DNA from: an uncultured Acidobacteriia bacterium | GTDB taxonomy: Bacteria; Acidobacteriota; Terriglobia; Bryobacterales; Bryobacteraceae | Length of the DNA stretch: 64,000 nucleotides | Direction: 5' to 3' | NCBI GenBank assembly: GCA_903881085.1 | Contig: CAIRSA010000495.1 | Span: forward strand, 19,659 to 83,658 | In this document: in pieces, positions 42,945-52,658 of the stretch | Layout: each line of letters opens with the position of its first letter | Numbering within the stretch: position 1 is the stretch's first letter | The notes under the pieces: generated by a model | The model's input: only the letters and a program-made list of their open reading frames with translations | What the model was told of the DNA's origin: nothing | The model's database searches: none | Position numbers and translations under genes: made by a program

Positions 42945-43700
42945 CTAAAACGAGATTCCGATGCCGCCCTGGATATCGTGCTGGACAGCTTTGTACGATG
43001 TTCCGCTAAAGTTATAACCCTGCCAATGGGTGTATCGGATCTCTGGAGCGATACGAATTCCGATATTATCGATGAAGCGCATCCCGAATCCCACGACTCC
43101 GCCCATCTGATTGGCTTTTGTGGCCGCGGCAGCTTTCTCGTTGTAGTCGGTGGTTGAGTCGGCGTTGGAGATTTCGTTTCCGGTGCGGATGTGCCCGGTG
43201 CGGCGGAAGGCCCCGCCACCAACTGCATACAGATGGGACAAAATACCGCGTTCGCGGAAACCATAGTAGCGGGCCACGAAGGGAATTTCGTAAGTCGATG
43301 CACGGGTTGTCTGTGTGAGCGTTGTCACCAGACGGTCGTCGTTGCTGGCATTGGGATCTTTTTTGCCGTTGCGGATTTCCACTTTCTCCACATACTGAAT
43401 GTTGTGGTAGAGGAGCTCCACGCCTGCGGAAATGTGGTTGGTGATGCGGAATTCCAGGATCGGCCCTAGGCCGACCTTGGGTGAATCCGTCGTGCCAGTG
43501 TAGGTGTAATCGGCAATGGGTTTGGTGGTCGAAGAGGTCTGTACCGACGTCTTGAACATCTTCAACGGATAGGCTTCCAGGCGAATGCCGAAGGTCAGGC
43601 GGCGTTTGTCGGAAAGATCGTTGGGGTCATCCTGAGCCAGGCACGGCACAGCCGCACAGATGAGCATGAGTCCGGCGATATGGTATTGAATCTTTTTCAT
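42945..43700 (-). CDS. Outer-membrane beta-barrel protein
   Basis: 251 residues with signal peptide 1-22 (cleavage near C-L-A-Q). The mature part alternates polar and hydrophobic residues in amphipathic strands (LTFGIRLEAYPLKMF, EFRITNHISAGVELLYHN, IGIRIAPEIRYTHWQGY) and ends in G-I-S-F with the terminal phenylalanine expected for barrel insertion. The size suggests 8-10 strands (OmpA/OmpW-like). It follows the Oar-like receptor by 15 bases, so they are probably co-expressed. Its ligand or role is unknown. Confidence 0.8.
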   Translation of the reverse strand: MKKIQYHIAGLMLICAAVPCLAQDDPNDLSDKRRLTFGIRLEAYPLKMFKTSVQTSSTTKPIADYTYTGTTDSPKVGLGPILEFRITNHISAGVELLYHNIQYVEKVEIRNGKKDPNASNDDRLVTTLTQTTRASTYEIPFVARYYGFRERGILSHLYAVGGGAFRRTGHIRTGNEISNADSTTDYNEKAAAATKANQMGGVVGFGMRFIDNIGIRIAPEIRYTHWQGYNFSGTSYKAVQHDIQGGIGISF

Positions 43701-43715
43701 GTCGTTTCTCTTCGT

Positions 43716-46700
43716 TTAGAATTGTAACCGCAGCGAGAGCTCCATGGAGCGCGGTCCGCCGGAGCGGTAGAGCGAGTTGAGGCCGCCGCCGAACGATTGA
43801 TTTACCATCCGCGTGACTACGCCGAAGTTAGGACTGGAGAGGTTTGCGCCTTCAAATGGGGAAGGGTTGGCAAAGTTGGGATGATTGAACATGTTGTATC
43901 CCTGCGCCGCCAAATTGAGTTTGAACCGGTCTGTAAGCGTGATGGTCTTGCGAAATGCAAGGTCAACTTGATACAGCGGGAATCCACGCAACGAGTTGCG
44001 AAACATGTTGCCTTGTTGGTATCCGGTGGGAATGTAGAATGCGTTGAAATTCAGCTTCTTGCCGCCGGGCACTCTGGGGTCGGAGACCCACACCGGCAGC
44101 CCATTGGTGCTGGGCCGGATCTGTGCAAATAACCCCTTTGAGGGGTCGCCCGAAGTTGCCGAGGAGGCGGCGGTCGAGGTGGTGGAGGTGGCGCTGGTGC
44201 TGGAGCTGACCGCTGAAAGTTCAAACGGCAAAGCCGAGCGGCCTAGAGCGTTCCAATCCAGACTCCAGCCGCCAATCACATTGCCGACAAGGCCCTTCTG
44301 CGGCCCGGGCAAGAGATAAGATCCGGACCAGCTGATGTTGTGGCGAATATCGTAGTCGGAGTATCCTTTTTCATTCGCGCTAAGGATGGAGGCGAAGCCC
44401 CCGCCGAAACCGGCATCGTTTGACGCAGTATCGGTGGACTTCGCCAGTGTGTAGCTGAACTGGGTGGAAAGATGTCCGGTGAAGCGCTTGCGATATTGCA
44501 TCTGAACACTCTTGTACGAAGAGCTGGCGCCGTTGGTAACTACTCGCAGCAGTTCATAGGCAGTTGAAAACGACGGGTGGGACTCGGTGCGCATCAAGTT
44601 CATGCCTGAAGTTCCCACATAGCTCAAGCTCACCATCTGCCCCGCTCCGAAGAATTTTTCCCACGTGAAGCCGTATTGGATGATTCGCGGAGCGAGAAGA
44701 CCGGTCTGGCCAACAGTAAGCTGACCGTACGGCCGCGTAGGAGGCAGAGCCGGCGGGTTGAGGAATGATGTCGTGAAGGGGAACTTTAGCGGCGAGGTCG
44801 TGTGTGAAGCAGTGAAGGGCGCGCCGTTAAAGGCGCTTGCCACTACACCGTAGCCCAAATCATAAAACATGCCGCCTCCGGCGCGGAAGGTCATTTCGTG
44901 GCCCGGTCTGTCGTCGGAAAGATACGACACGCCAATTCGCGGCGCAACATTGGTCCATACTGTTGGATAGATCGGATCGTTCTGCGTCACACCGGCGATG
45001 GTGGAATCGGAGATGGCGAACGGTTTCGGTCCGCTACGCGCATAAGGCGCGGGGTTAACGTCCCAACGCAAGCCATAGGTCAGAGTTGTGCGGTCAGTGG
45101 CGCGCCATGTGTCTTGAGCATACATGGAGGCGTTAAAGAATGTCGGATACACAGTCGGCAGACTGGAGGTTACCTGTCCGTTGAGAGCGTTGCCCGAGAT
45201 GAAGGCGTTCGTCGTACTAACTGTAAGGCCGTCGAAGGCTACGCCCAGGCTATACGGGTTGTGATAGGTAGTCTGCATGATGCTGCGGAAGTCCACACCC
45301 ACCTTGAAGCTGTGATTGCCCACGACCTTCGACCACGTGTCGACCGCGTTAGCCTGCTTCTGCCCGTTGGAAGAATGACCGCCGTAACTGTAACCGGCAA
45401 AACCCAGGATGTTCAGATTGAACGATCCGTTGGCTGAAGTGACACCCTTAGGGAACACCGTGGCGTCTGTCAGCGGCACAGCGCCGCCGTAATTATCCAT
45501 GGTCGTATTGCCGCGGTTGGTGCTGTCGGAGTAGTTCACTCGCAGTTCGTTGATCGATCCGCCACCGTTCACTCGGGTCATTCCACCGGTTATTGTTTCG
45601 GCGTGCGTGTCCTGGTGGGTCAATTGATTCGGTATGGAAATATCAGAACCGCGACGTGTGGAAGAAGAAGGATTGATGCTGTAGCGAAAGAAAAGATTGA
45701 TGCGGGAAGTCAACGCGTGATCGATGCGCAAGCTGCCGGTGTCGCTGCGTGACGGGTTGGAAAGAACTGCTCGATATTGTGCGCCGCCGCCCAGCAGAGC
45801 CGGACCGTTCGGAAGCGGGAAGGCGTTCAGGTAAGGACGAAGCGCTGTAGAGACAGACCGGCGCGTGGCCAGATCAGGCACACTTGATATCACAGTGTAC
45901 GGAGCGGTCAGCTTCAACTCTTCCACCGAAAGAAAGAAAAAGGTCTTGTTCTTAATCAGCGGGCCGCCAAAGGTTGCGCCAGGCCGGTTCTGGTGATCCT
46001 GGCCCTTGCCATAACCGCCGGCGTTGGCAAACCAATCATTGGCGTCGAACTCGCTGCGGCGAAGATACATGAACACCGAGCCGTGATAGTTATTGGTGCC
46101 ACCGCGGGAGGTCATGGTGATCTGAGCGCCAGGGGTGCGGCCGAATTCAGGAGCAAAGGCCGAGGTTTGAACACGCATTTCCTGCAGCGAATCAATGGTG
46201 ATCAACTCAGTAGCGCCACCTGCGCCCGCCGAGATCGGGCCAGGGCCTCCGCCTCCACCGAAGGGGCCGCCGCCTCCGGCGCCTCCACCCTGGGAGCCTC
46301 TGTTCAAGCTCACGCCATCAAGAGTGAAGTAATTCGTGTTGGAGCGCAGGCCGTTGGAGTTGAAGCCCTCGCCGCCGCGGCCGCCGGATGCGGAGGTGAT
46401 GCCAGGGGTCAGCAAGATCAGCGATTCCACGTTGCGGCCGTTGGCTGGAAGGTTTTCAATGTACTGCTGTTCCAGCGTGATGCCAAGGCCCGCATCGCTG
46501 GAGGGCGCTTCCGAGCGCTCCACTACTTTCACTTCCGTTGCCTTCGCCGAGGCCAGGGTCAGTTGCAGCCGCAACATGCGGCGGTCACGAAGACTGACGC
46601 CCAGATGTTCCATGCGGAAGGTCTGGAAACCAGCCTTGACGATCTCAATTGTGTATTCGCTGGGATTCAGTGGATCAAAAATCACATAGCCTAGTGCCTG

Positions 46701-46877
46701 TGTTTTTACTTTAGTAACGGTTCCGTGAAGCGCATCAGTGAGGGTGACCTCCGCTTCCGGCACCATGGCGCCACTGGGATCGACTACGGTTAATGTCAGT
46801 GAACCGGCATCCTGCGCGAAGACCGCACCTGTAGCCAAACAAGCAAACAACGACGCACACAATAATCTTAGATTCAT
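43716..46877 (-). CDS. Oar-like TonB-dependent receptor with carboxypeptidase-regulatory domain (copy 1)
   Basis: 1053 residues with signal peptide 1-21. An N-terminal carboxypeptidase-regulatory/CarboxypepD-type beta domain (24-110: LTLTVVDPSGAMVPEAEVTL) is followed by a plug (LEQQYIENLPANGRNVESLILLTPGIT, SNGLRSNTNYFTLDGV) and a large beta-barrel ending in L-R-L-Q-F. The plug contains a Gly-rich loop (GGAGGGGPFGGGG). This architecture is the expanded Oar-like family of Acidobacteria, thought to move large substrates such as oligosaccharides or to secrete proteins. No TonB box is evident. The substrate is unknown. Confidence 0.9.
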   Translation of the reverse strand: MNLRLLCASLFACLATGAVFAQDAGSLTLTVVDPSGAMVPEAEVTLTDALHGTVTKVKTQALGYVIFDPLNPSEYTIEIVKAGFQTFRMEHLGVSLRDRRMLRLQLTLASAKATEVKVVERSEAPSSDAGLGITLEQQYIENLPANGRNVESLILLTPGITSASGGRGGEGFNSNGLRSNTNYFTLDGVSLNRGSQGGGAGGGGPFGGGGGPGPISAGAGGATELITIDSLQEMRVQTSAFAPEFGRTPGAQITMTSRGGTNNYHGSVFMYLRRSEFDANDWFANAGGYGKGQDHQNRPGATFGGPLIKNKTFFFLSVEELKLTAPYTVISSVPDLATRRSVSTALRPYLNAFPLPNGPALLGGGAQYRAVLSNPSRSDTGSLRIDHALTSRINLFFRYSINPSSSTRRGSDISIPNQLTHQDTHAETITGGMTRVNGGGSINELRVNYSDSTNRGNTTMDNYGGAVPLTDATVFPKGVTSANGSFNLNILGFAGYSYGGHSSNGQKQANAVDTWSKVVGNHSFKVGVDFRSIMQTTYHNPYSLGVAFDGLTVSTTNAFISGNALNGQVTSSLPTVYPTFFNASMYAQDTWRATDRTTLTYGLRWDVNPAPYARSGPKPFAISDSTIAGVTQNDPIYPTVWTNVAPRIGVSYLSDDRPGHEMTFRAGGGMFYDLGYGVVASAFNGAPFTASHTTSPLKFPFTTSFLNPPALPPTRPYGQLTVGQTGLLAPRIIQYGFTWEKFFGAGQMVSLSYVGTSGMNLMRTESHPSFSTAYELLRVVTNGASSSYKSVQMQYRKRFTGHLSTQFSYTLAKSTDTASNDAGFGGGFASILSANEKGYSDYDIRHNISWSGSYLLPGPQKGLVGNVIGGWSLDWNALGRSALPFELSAVSSSTSATSTTSTAASSATSGDPSKGLFAQIRPSTNGLPVWVSDPRVPGGKKLNFNAFYIPTGYQQGNMFRNSLRGFPLYQVDLAFRKTITLTDRFKLNLAAQGYNMFNHPNFANPSPFEGANLSSPNFGVVTRMVNQSFGGGLNSLYRSGGPRSMELSLRLQF

Positions 46878-46970
46878 TCAAGGCCCCTGTTAGTAGTGCT
46901 TAATAAACACTGACGTGCTCTGGCGTGGCAGGTTATAGCAGTATTGTAAAGAAGTGTTAAGACGCACTAC

Positions 46971-47699
46971 CTAGATTTCCAGGTTACCACGATACACCAT
47001 CTCTTTGAGAGGGAAGCGAGTCTTAACCTCCAGGGGTCCAATACGGGTATTAAACAGAACTTCCTTGTCCTGCACTTTTATCGGGTGGTCTTCGCGCGGG
47101 AACAGAAACACAATTGCGCCCTTTCCGCTGGCATCCATGTTTATCGCTTGCGGGACGAGGGGGGCCTTCCCTTTCACCGTAAGCGAGGTGGATTGCTGTA
47201 GGCGCGCTTGCATTTGGGCCAGGCGTTCATCCGCATCCGCAGCGCCGCCCGCGGGTCCTCTCATGCCGCCGCCCATCATGGGAAGGCCGTTCATGCTCAC
47301 CACATAATTCGAGGCTGCATCGGCAGACAGCCTTTGTGCCTCTCGCACTGGCTTCGCACTTTCCCAGCGCACGGTGACCTTCATTTCGGGCATGCCTCCA
47401 GGACCGCTAGGCATTCCGCCCGGGGGACCGCCACCCGGCATACCTCCAGGAGGACCGCCGCCTGGCATGCCCATTCCTCCGCCACGTGGGCCGCCCCCTC
47501 CTCCAGGCGCCTCCATACCGCTCATATTGATTTGCGCTGACACCTCCTTCGCCCAAGGCGAAGCATGTAAGATTTGGTTCCGCTCTTTATCGGTCCATTC
47601 GGCGGCAGCCTTGGCATTCCAGAAATCCTTCGCGGAAAAGGACCGGCCTGCAAAAAGCGAGAGCCCGAGTCCATGGAACAGTAATTGTCTTCTTTTCAT
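46971..47699 (-). CDS. Small exported protein with W-x-D...SPWA motif and Gly/Pro/Met-rich insert
   Basis: 242 residues. The N-terminus (MKRRQLLFHGLGLSLFAG) is a signal with a possible twin-arginine start. Residues 25-55 contain AEWTDKERNQILHASPWAKEV, a pattern I associate with exported hypothetical proteins of Acidobacteria. A low-complexity insert (about 62-100) repeats GGPPGGMPGG. The C-terminal half has mixed alpha/beta character ending VKTRFPLKEMVYRG. No function is recognised. It lies between two Oar-like receptor genes, 11 bases after copy 2, and the same Gly/Pro/Met-rich composition recurs in that receptor and in the DUF5666-type protein. Confidence 0.75.
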   Translation of the reverse strand: MKRRQLLFHGLGLSLFAGRSFSAKDFWNAKAAAEWTDKERNQILHASPWAKEVSAQINMSGMEAPGGGGGPRGGGMGMPGGGPPGGMPGGGPPGGMPSGPGGMPEMKVTVRWESAKPVREAQRLSADAASNYVVSMNGLPMMGGGMRGPAGGAADADERLAQMQARLQQSTSLTVKGKAPLVPQAINMDASGKGAIVFLFPREDHPIKVQDKEVLFNTRIGPLEVKTRFPLKEMVYRGNLEI

Positions 47700-47710
47700 G
47701 GATCACCTTC

Positions 47711-50662
47711 CTAAAAAGTAAATCGAAGCTGAATGTCGACCTTTCTGTTATACGTGCTGTTTCCACCGAACGGGCCGAAGCCGGCCAGGCTGCGATACTG
47801 TCCGAAGAACGGTGACGAAAGGTCTCCGCTGGGCGCCGCGTAGTTGGCGTGGTTGATGGCGTTGCGCGCTGAGATGCTCAGAATCAGGTTGTACTTTTTA
47901 CCGCTGTTACCACCAAACATCCCTGGAGGTGGGCCGCCGCCACCGGGTCCGCCACCGCCCGGAGGGCCTCCACCGCCAGGAGGCGGGCCGCCGCCACGAG
48001 CGCCGCCCATTCCTGGAGGCATGCCGCCATCGGCTGGACCGGATTCGCCCTTGTTTCCGAACGCCCAGGTGCGGCTCAGACGCAGGCTCATGTTGAAGTT
48101 CGAGGGCCCGCGGCCGGAGTTTCTACTAATTGTCGAGATGCCCGCCGCCGGATTCAGATTGAAGCATCCGAAGCCGGCTTCGTAGGCCAGATCCCCGCCT
48201 TTGCAGTTCGCGGCCGCCGTGGTCGTTAGCGCAGGCCGCTCGGTGGTGAAGCCGTCGCCGTTGGTATCGCGCCCTGTGGTGAGGTTATACGGCGCGCCGG
48301 TAGAGAACATGATGAACGGACTGATGCTGATTTTGTATGGCAGCGGCACGCTGGTGCCAACCACTGCGCGGTGGCGCACATCGGCGAAGGAAGACGGGCC
48401 CCATTCCGCTCGCAGGTTGTACGGGTCGGCAGCCTGGCCTTCGTTGTCGCTCTTGCCGAAACCAACCATGTAGAACCCGAACAGGAAGAGTTTTTTGTAG
48501 TTCAGGTTGGGACTGAATACCAGTTGATTGGTGCGGCTGAAGCCGGTGGACTGTGTGTCAAGGCGGAGCGTCCGGTCACCAAACGGATTCACCCCGTTGT
48601 AAGGGGCGTTGATGTTCACTGACCGTGCCAGATGCGCGCCGCGGCTGTTGATGTATTGCGTGCTGAAGCGCAAATACTTACCGAACTGGCGGTCGACGCC
48701 GACGCTTGCCTGGTAGGTACGTGGGGCGACGATCGAGGCGTCGAGCAACTGCAATTGCTGCGGCTGCTTGTTGCCGTTCAACGATGTGAGCGATGGGATG
48801 GTTGGATACGTGTCGGGGTTCTGCAGCAGGTAGGACTGCTGGGTCACGCCGTTGTAGCGGTCGGCACTGAGCGTGCTGGATTCCGAGACGCGGTCATAGA
48901 AGATGCCGAAGCCTCCACGCAGAACGGTCTTGGCCTGACTGCCGCCCTTCGAATCGATACCCCAGGCGATGCCCACGCGCGGCGAGAAATCCAGCTTGTC
49001 ACTTATGTTGGTTTGCGCTTCGTAGCGCAGGCCGTAGCTGACGGTGAGGTTCGGCCGCACGCGCCAGTCGTCATTTACGAACAGGCCGATATCGAACTGG
49101 TTCACCGAGGTGAGCGCTGTGCCCGCGCTGAGGCTGAACTGTGAGGCTCCGCCGCCGAGAGCGCGGATCTGCGCGGCGGAATAACCGAGCTTTTGGAACA
49201 ACAGCGTCCGGCGATAGCGCTCCAAGGCCGTAAAGTCGGTGGAGGTTCCTGCGATTGGCTGGTTGTTCGCATCCAGAATCGGACCGGTGCCGCCGAAGAA
49301 GGTGTAGCTTCCGCCGAAGTTGTTGACCGAAGTATCGTCAAGCATCACCTGGCGCACGCGTCCGCCCCATTTGATGGTGTGGCGCTGTTTGGTTAGGGTC
49401 GAAGTGTTGCTCAGCTCCCAACGGTGGTTGAGCGTAGTGGATTTGCCGATCTGCGCGCCGCCGCCGTCAAACGCGCCCTGCACGCTGATGGCAGGCTGCG
49501 AGTTGTCGCCGCTGTTGGTCAGGTTGGTACGCAGAAACTGGAAGCGGGTTTCGGTGATGGCCGTGGCGCTGAGCACTGCGGTTTCGGTGAGTTGGAACGT
49601 GTTCTCAGTGTTCTTTTGGCCGTACGCCTTGGAAGCGAGGCTGAAGTTGCCGACACCTTCCTTGTCGTACGAAATATCCGTGAACTGATAGCGCATGATG
49701 AGCGTGTTCTTGGTATTCAACGCCAGATCGATGCGCGGCGAAAGGTTGGTGCGCGTCTGCGGTGTGACGATGCCCTGGTTTACGTTTTGGATATTCAGAT
49801 TTTGGTCCAGCGTAGTAGCCAGCACGAAGGCGTTTTCCGTAATGTTACGCCGTTCGAAATCGAAACCGAAGGAGGCCTTGCCTTCCTTGATCGGTCCGCT
49901 CAGGTTGAGACCAAAGAACTTCTGTTGGTAGGGCGGGCGCTTGGCCTGCGTCAGCAGCGGGCTGCGCGAATTCAGCGCTTCCTTGTTGTACTGCAGGAAG
50001 GCTTGGCCGCGGATTTTGTCGCTGCCGGGGCGGGTGAGTATTTCGATGCGTCCAAAGCCGGGCCGCTCATATTCCGGCGAAAACGGATTGGAGTTGATGC
50101 GAACTTCGCGGATGGACGACTTAGGCGGAATGTTGCCGCCGGTGAAGCCATCGATGTAGATTTGCCCGCCGTTGGGACCCGTCGAGGGGCCGGCCATGGC
50201 TTGGAGCTGTTGTGCCAGCTCGTCGGGGTCGTCAGACAGGGCGGCCAACTCTTTCTCGCCCAGAACCAAGGCCGTTCCATTGGACGACACGTCGGTCGAG
50301 ACCCGGTTCGCCTCCTCCTCAACATTCATCACCTGCGTGTTCCCTTGAATGTTGAGCTGGACATCGAACGTGGTTGGAGCCGAGATATCGAAATCGGCCT
50401 TTTCCGTGACGGAAAAGCCCTTGGCGATGACTCGGACGCGGTATTTGCCTTCAGCCAACGCAGGAAAGGCGTATTCGCCGTTCACGCCCGACCGGACGCG
50501 CTGCTCGCCGCGGGGTCCGCGGATCTGCACCATCGCATTGGGGACGATTGCGCCGGATGGATCTGATATTGCGCCTTTTAAGGAGGGTTGCGGTGCCTGG
50601 GCAAACCCGATACCTGTGGCAACCAGCGCCAGCAGGACACACTTATAGTTATATGACTTCAT
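47711..50662 (-). CDS. Oar-like TonB-dependent receptor with Gly/Pro-rich barrel loop (copy 2)
   Basis: 983 residues with signal peptide 1-21. A carboxypeptidase-regulatory domain (25-115: LKGAISDPSGAIVPNAMVQI) precedes a plug (MAGPSTGPNGGQIYIDGF) and a barrel ending in Q-L-R-F-T-F. Near residues 870-915 the barrel is interrupted by a long Gly/Pro/Met-rich loop (GGMPPGMGGARGGGPPPGGG). The receptor differs from copy 1 over most of its length. It is 28 bases downstream of the DUF5666-type gene and 11 bases upstream of the small exported protein, so the three form a likely operon divergent from the two-component genes. Confidence 0.9.
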   Translation of the reverse strand: MKSYNYKCVLLALVATGIGFAQAPQPSLKGAISDPSGAIVPNAMVQIRGPRGEQRVRSGVNGEYAFPALAEGKYRVRVIAKGFSVTEKADFDISAPTTFDVQLNIQGNTQVMNVEEEANRVSTDVSSNGTALVLGEKELAALSDDPDELAQQLQAMAGPSTGPNGGQIYIDGFTGGNIPPKSSIREVRINSNPFSPEYERPGFGRIEILTRPGSDKIRGQAFLQYNKEALNSRSPLLTQAKRPPYQQKFFGLNLSGPIKEGKASFGFDFERRNITENAFVLATTLDQNLNIQNVNQGIVTPQTRTNLSPRIDLALNTKNTLIMRYQFTDISYDKEGVGNFSLASKAYGQKNTENTFQLTETAVLSATAITETRFQFLRTNLTNSGDNSQPAISVQGAFDGGGAQIGKSTTLNHRWELSNTSTLTKQRHTIKWGGRVRQVMLDDTSVNNFGGSYTFFGGTGPILDANNQPIAGTSTDFTALERYRRTLLFQKLGYSAAQIRALGGGASQFSLSAGTALTSVNQFDIGLFVNDDWRVRPNLTVSYGLRYEAQTNISDKLDFSPRVGIAWGIDSKGGSQAKTVLRGGFGIFYDRVSESSTLSADRYNGVTQQSYLLQNPDTYPTIPSLTSLNGNKQPQQLQLLDASIVAPRTYQASVGVDRQFGKYLRFSTQYINSRGAHLARSVNINAPYNGVNPFGDRTLRLDTQSTGFSRTNQLVFSPNLNYKKLFLFGFYMVGFGKSDNEGQAADPYNLRAEWGPSSFADVRHRAVVGTSVPLPYKISISPFIMFSTGAPYNLTTGRDTNGDGFTTERPALTTTAAANCKGGDLAYEAGFGCFNLNPAAGISTISRNSGRGPSNFNMSLRLSRTWAFGNKGESGPADGGMPPGMGGARGGGPPPGGGGPPGGGGPGGGGPPPGMFGGNSGKKYNLILSISARNAINHANYAAPSGDLSSPFFGQYRSLAGFGPFGGNSTYNRKVDIQLRFTF

Positions 50663-50690
50663 AGTAATCCCTTGTCGTATATCGTTCTTG

Positions 50691-51854
50691 TTACGGGGTC
50701 ATGCCGGGCAGGTCGAGACCGCCACCCATCATGCCGCCCATCCCCATACCGCCGGGCATACCCATGGCACCACCAGGCAATCCGCCGCCACCACGTTGGC
50801 CGCCACCCGGTTGTCCACCCGCTTGCATTGACGCCATTCGGATCAGCATCTCCGCATTTGCCAGCAGCGTAATGATGGTGAGGTGGTCAGCCACACTGCC
50901 TTTGGTGCTGGAGACGACCACAGTTTGGCCTGGCTTCAGATCTTTAATTTGAATTGCCGGCATGCGTTCGAGCATCTGCGACATGTCCGGCGGACCGCCC
51001 GGGCCGCGACCGCCCATTCCCGTGGGAGGGCCACCAGGTGGCATGCCCCCGCCGCCCGGCATGCCACCCGGGGGTGGACCGCCGCCAGCAAACATGGCAG
51101 CAAAATCGGGCATAGCTTTCAGGCTGGAATCCTTGGTTGCCTTGGCCACCAGCGTCGCCTTGGTGCCCAGCTCGGAAAGCGTAACTTCCCCGGTTTCAGC
51201 ATTTACAGCTGTCACCGTGCCTGCTTTGGTTTGAAATGATCCGAATACTACCTCTGTAGCAGATACGGCTAGGCCGTCGGCGCTCTTTTCGCCGCGAGCA
51301 CGCACCTGGTCTCCAATGTTGATTTCATTCGGCTTGCTCGCCAGCGCATCGGCAAAGCGAACGGAATCAGGCGCATAGCGTTTGATCGAGGTCTTTTCGT
51401 TCAACGTGACCGTGGCATTGGTTTCGCCCGTCATAGAACGCATTTTTAGGGTCACCTGATTGCCCTTTTTCTCGGTCACGACGCCGGAGACTCCGCGCGC
51501 TGACCAATCTAACCGGTCGGCCTCTTGACGCTTGGCGATCTCGTTAGCACCCATCACCAGAATCCGGCGCACAGCCGGGGAGTCGGGGGTTGACGTGACC
51601 AGCACGCGGTCGCCGATCGCCACATCGGTAATGGAAATTGCGGAGGCTTTTTTGAGGTCCTTCTCGCCGGGCGGAATGCGCTGGACAAGTGTCTTGGCAT
51701 CGATCCGATATGGCAGAGTGTCGCCCTTGTCGGATTTGATTTCCACCTGCATGGCCTCGGGGCGGATCGCCGCCACGGTCCCGACCGTGCTTGTGGTTTG
51801 CCCCAGAGCGGCTGCGGCGCCTAGAAATAGAGTGGGAAGAAATTTTATTTTCAC
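50691..51854 (-). CDS. Exported DUF5666-like protein with Gly/Pro/Met-rich segments
   Basis: 387 residues with signal peptide 1-18. Residues 20-230 contain three small beta-barrel units of the DUF5666 (OB-like) type: STVGTVAAIRPEAMQVEI, VSGVVTEKKGNQVTLKM and KAGTVTAVNAETGEVTLSE. Two low-complexity stretches follow (about 250-285 and 345-385). They are rich in Gly, Pro and Met (GGMGMGGMMGGG), and methionine-rich tails of this kind can bind copper or silver. It is the first gene of the minus-strand block, facing an OmpR-type regulator across a 117-base gap. A metal-related envelope function is a guess. Confidence 0.75.
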   Translation of the reverse strand: MKIKFLPTLFLGAAAALGQTTSTVGTVAAIRPEAMQVEIKSDKGDTLPYRIDAKTLVQRIPPGEKDLKKASAISITDVAIGDRVLVTSTPDSPAVRRILVMGANEIAKRQEADRLDWSARGVSGVVTEKKGNQVTLKMRSMTGETNATVTLNEKTSIKRYAPDSVRFADALASKPNEINIGDQVRARGEKSADGLAVSATEVVFGSFQTKAGTVTAVNAETGEVTLSELGTKATLVAKATKDSSLKAMPDFAAMFAGGGPPPGGMPGGGGMPPGGPPTGMGGRGPGGPPDMSQMLERMPAIQIKDLKPGQTVVVSSTKGSVADHLTIITLLANAEMLIRMASMQAGGQPGGGQRGGGGLPGGAMGMPGGMGMGGMMGGGLDLPGMTP

Positions 51855-51971
51855 TACAATCAGTCTGACGGCGATTCACGGCAAATCGATCTTAAGTTTT
51901 GTAAAGATGGGCAGCTGAAAGCTATCCAAGGACGTCCTGCGGGTGTACAACTGAAGAGAGCGAACACACGC

Positions 51972-52658
51972 GTGATATCGATTTTGCTAGTGGATGACGA
52001 CCGCGACCTATGCCTGTTGATGGCGGACTTTTTCCGCCTGCATGGGTTCGCATTGGAAGCAGTAAATGACGGCCAACGGGGCTTAGCGCGGGCAGTTGAA
52101 AACAGTTTCGACTTGATCCTGCTGGACGTCATGCTGCCAGGACTGGATGGCTTCGAGATTCTGCGCCAGGTGCGCCGCCGCAGCGCGGTGCCGATCATCA
52201 TGCTCACTGCGCGCACCGGGCAACAAGACCGAATCGCAGGGCTCGATGCCGGCGCAGACGATTATTTGCCGAAGCCGTTCGGGCCTGAGGAATTGCTGGC
52301 TCGCATTCGCGCCGTGCTGCGCCGCTCTGGCAACACGCGGGCAAAGCCTGCGGAGGCAATGGAAATCGGTGCCGTAAGGATTGAATCGCAAGAGCGGCGA
52401 GTGACCATCCAGGGCCGAAACGTCGAACTGACAGGCTTCGAATTCGATATCCTCAACGCATTGGCACGGGGCAGCGGGAGAATTGTCTCACGGGACGAAC
52501 TTTCGCTGGTGTTGTACCAACGGCCTGCGACCCCGTATGAGCGGTCGCTAGACGTTCACATCAGCCACCTGAGAAAGAAACTCGAACAGTCTGGCGAGGT
52601 CCGGATTACTACGGTACGCGGAGAAGGATACATGATAACAGCGGAGACGAAACCCTAA
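51972..52658 (+). CDS. OmpR-family response regulator
   Basis: 228 residues from a GTG start. The receiver domain (1-118) has the acidic pair D-D-D at 8-10, phospho-acceptor Asp52 in LILLDVMLPG, the Thr in MLTAR and the Lys in YLPKPFG. The DNA-binding winged helix (about 130-226) contains ELTGFEFDILNALA and RSLDVHISHLRKKLE. It overlaps the histidine kinase start by one base (TAATG). Divergence from the DUF5666/Oar block suggests it controls that block. Confidence 0.93.
   Translation: MISILLVDDDRDLCLLMADFFRLHGFALEAVNDGQRGLARAVENSFDLILLDVMLPGLDGFEILRQVRRRSAVPIIMLTARTGQQDRIAGLDAGADDYLPKPFGPEELLARIRAVLRRSGNTRAKPAEAMEIGAVRIESQERRVTIQGRNVELTGFEFDILNALARGSGRIVSRDELSLVLYQRPATPYERSLDVHISHLRKKLEQSGEVRITTVRGEGYMITAETKP

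Noticed and set aside
49424..50566. 380-codon plus-strand frame opposite Oar-like receptor copy 2
   Set aside because: Antisense shadow; the receptor has full homology.
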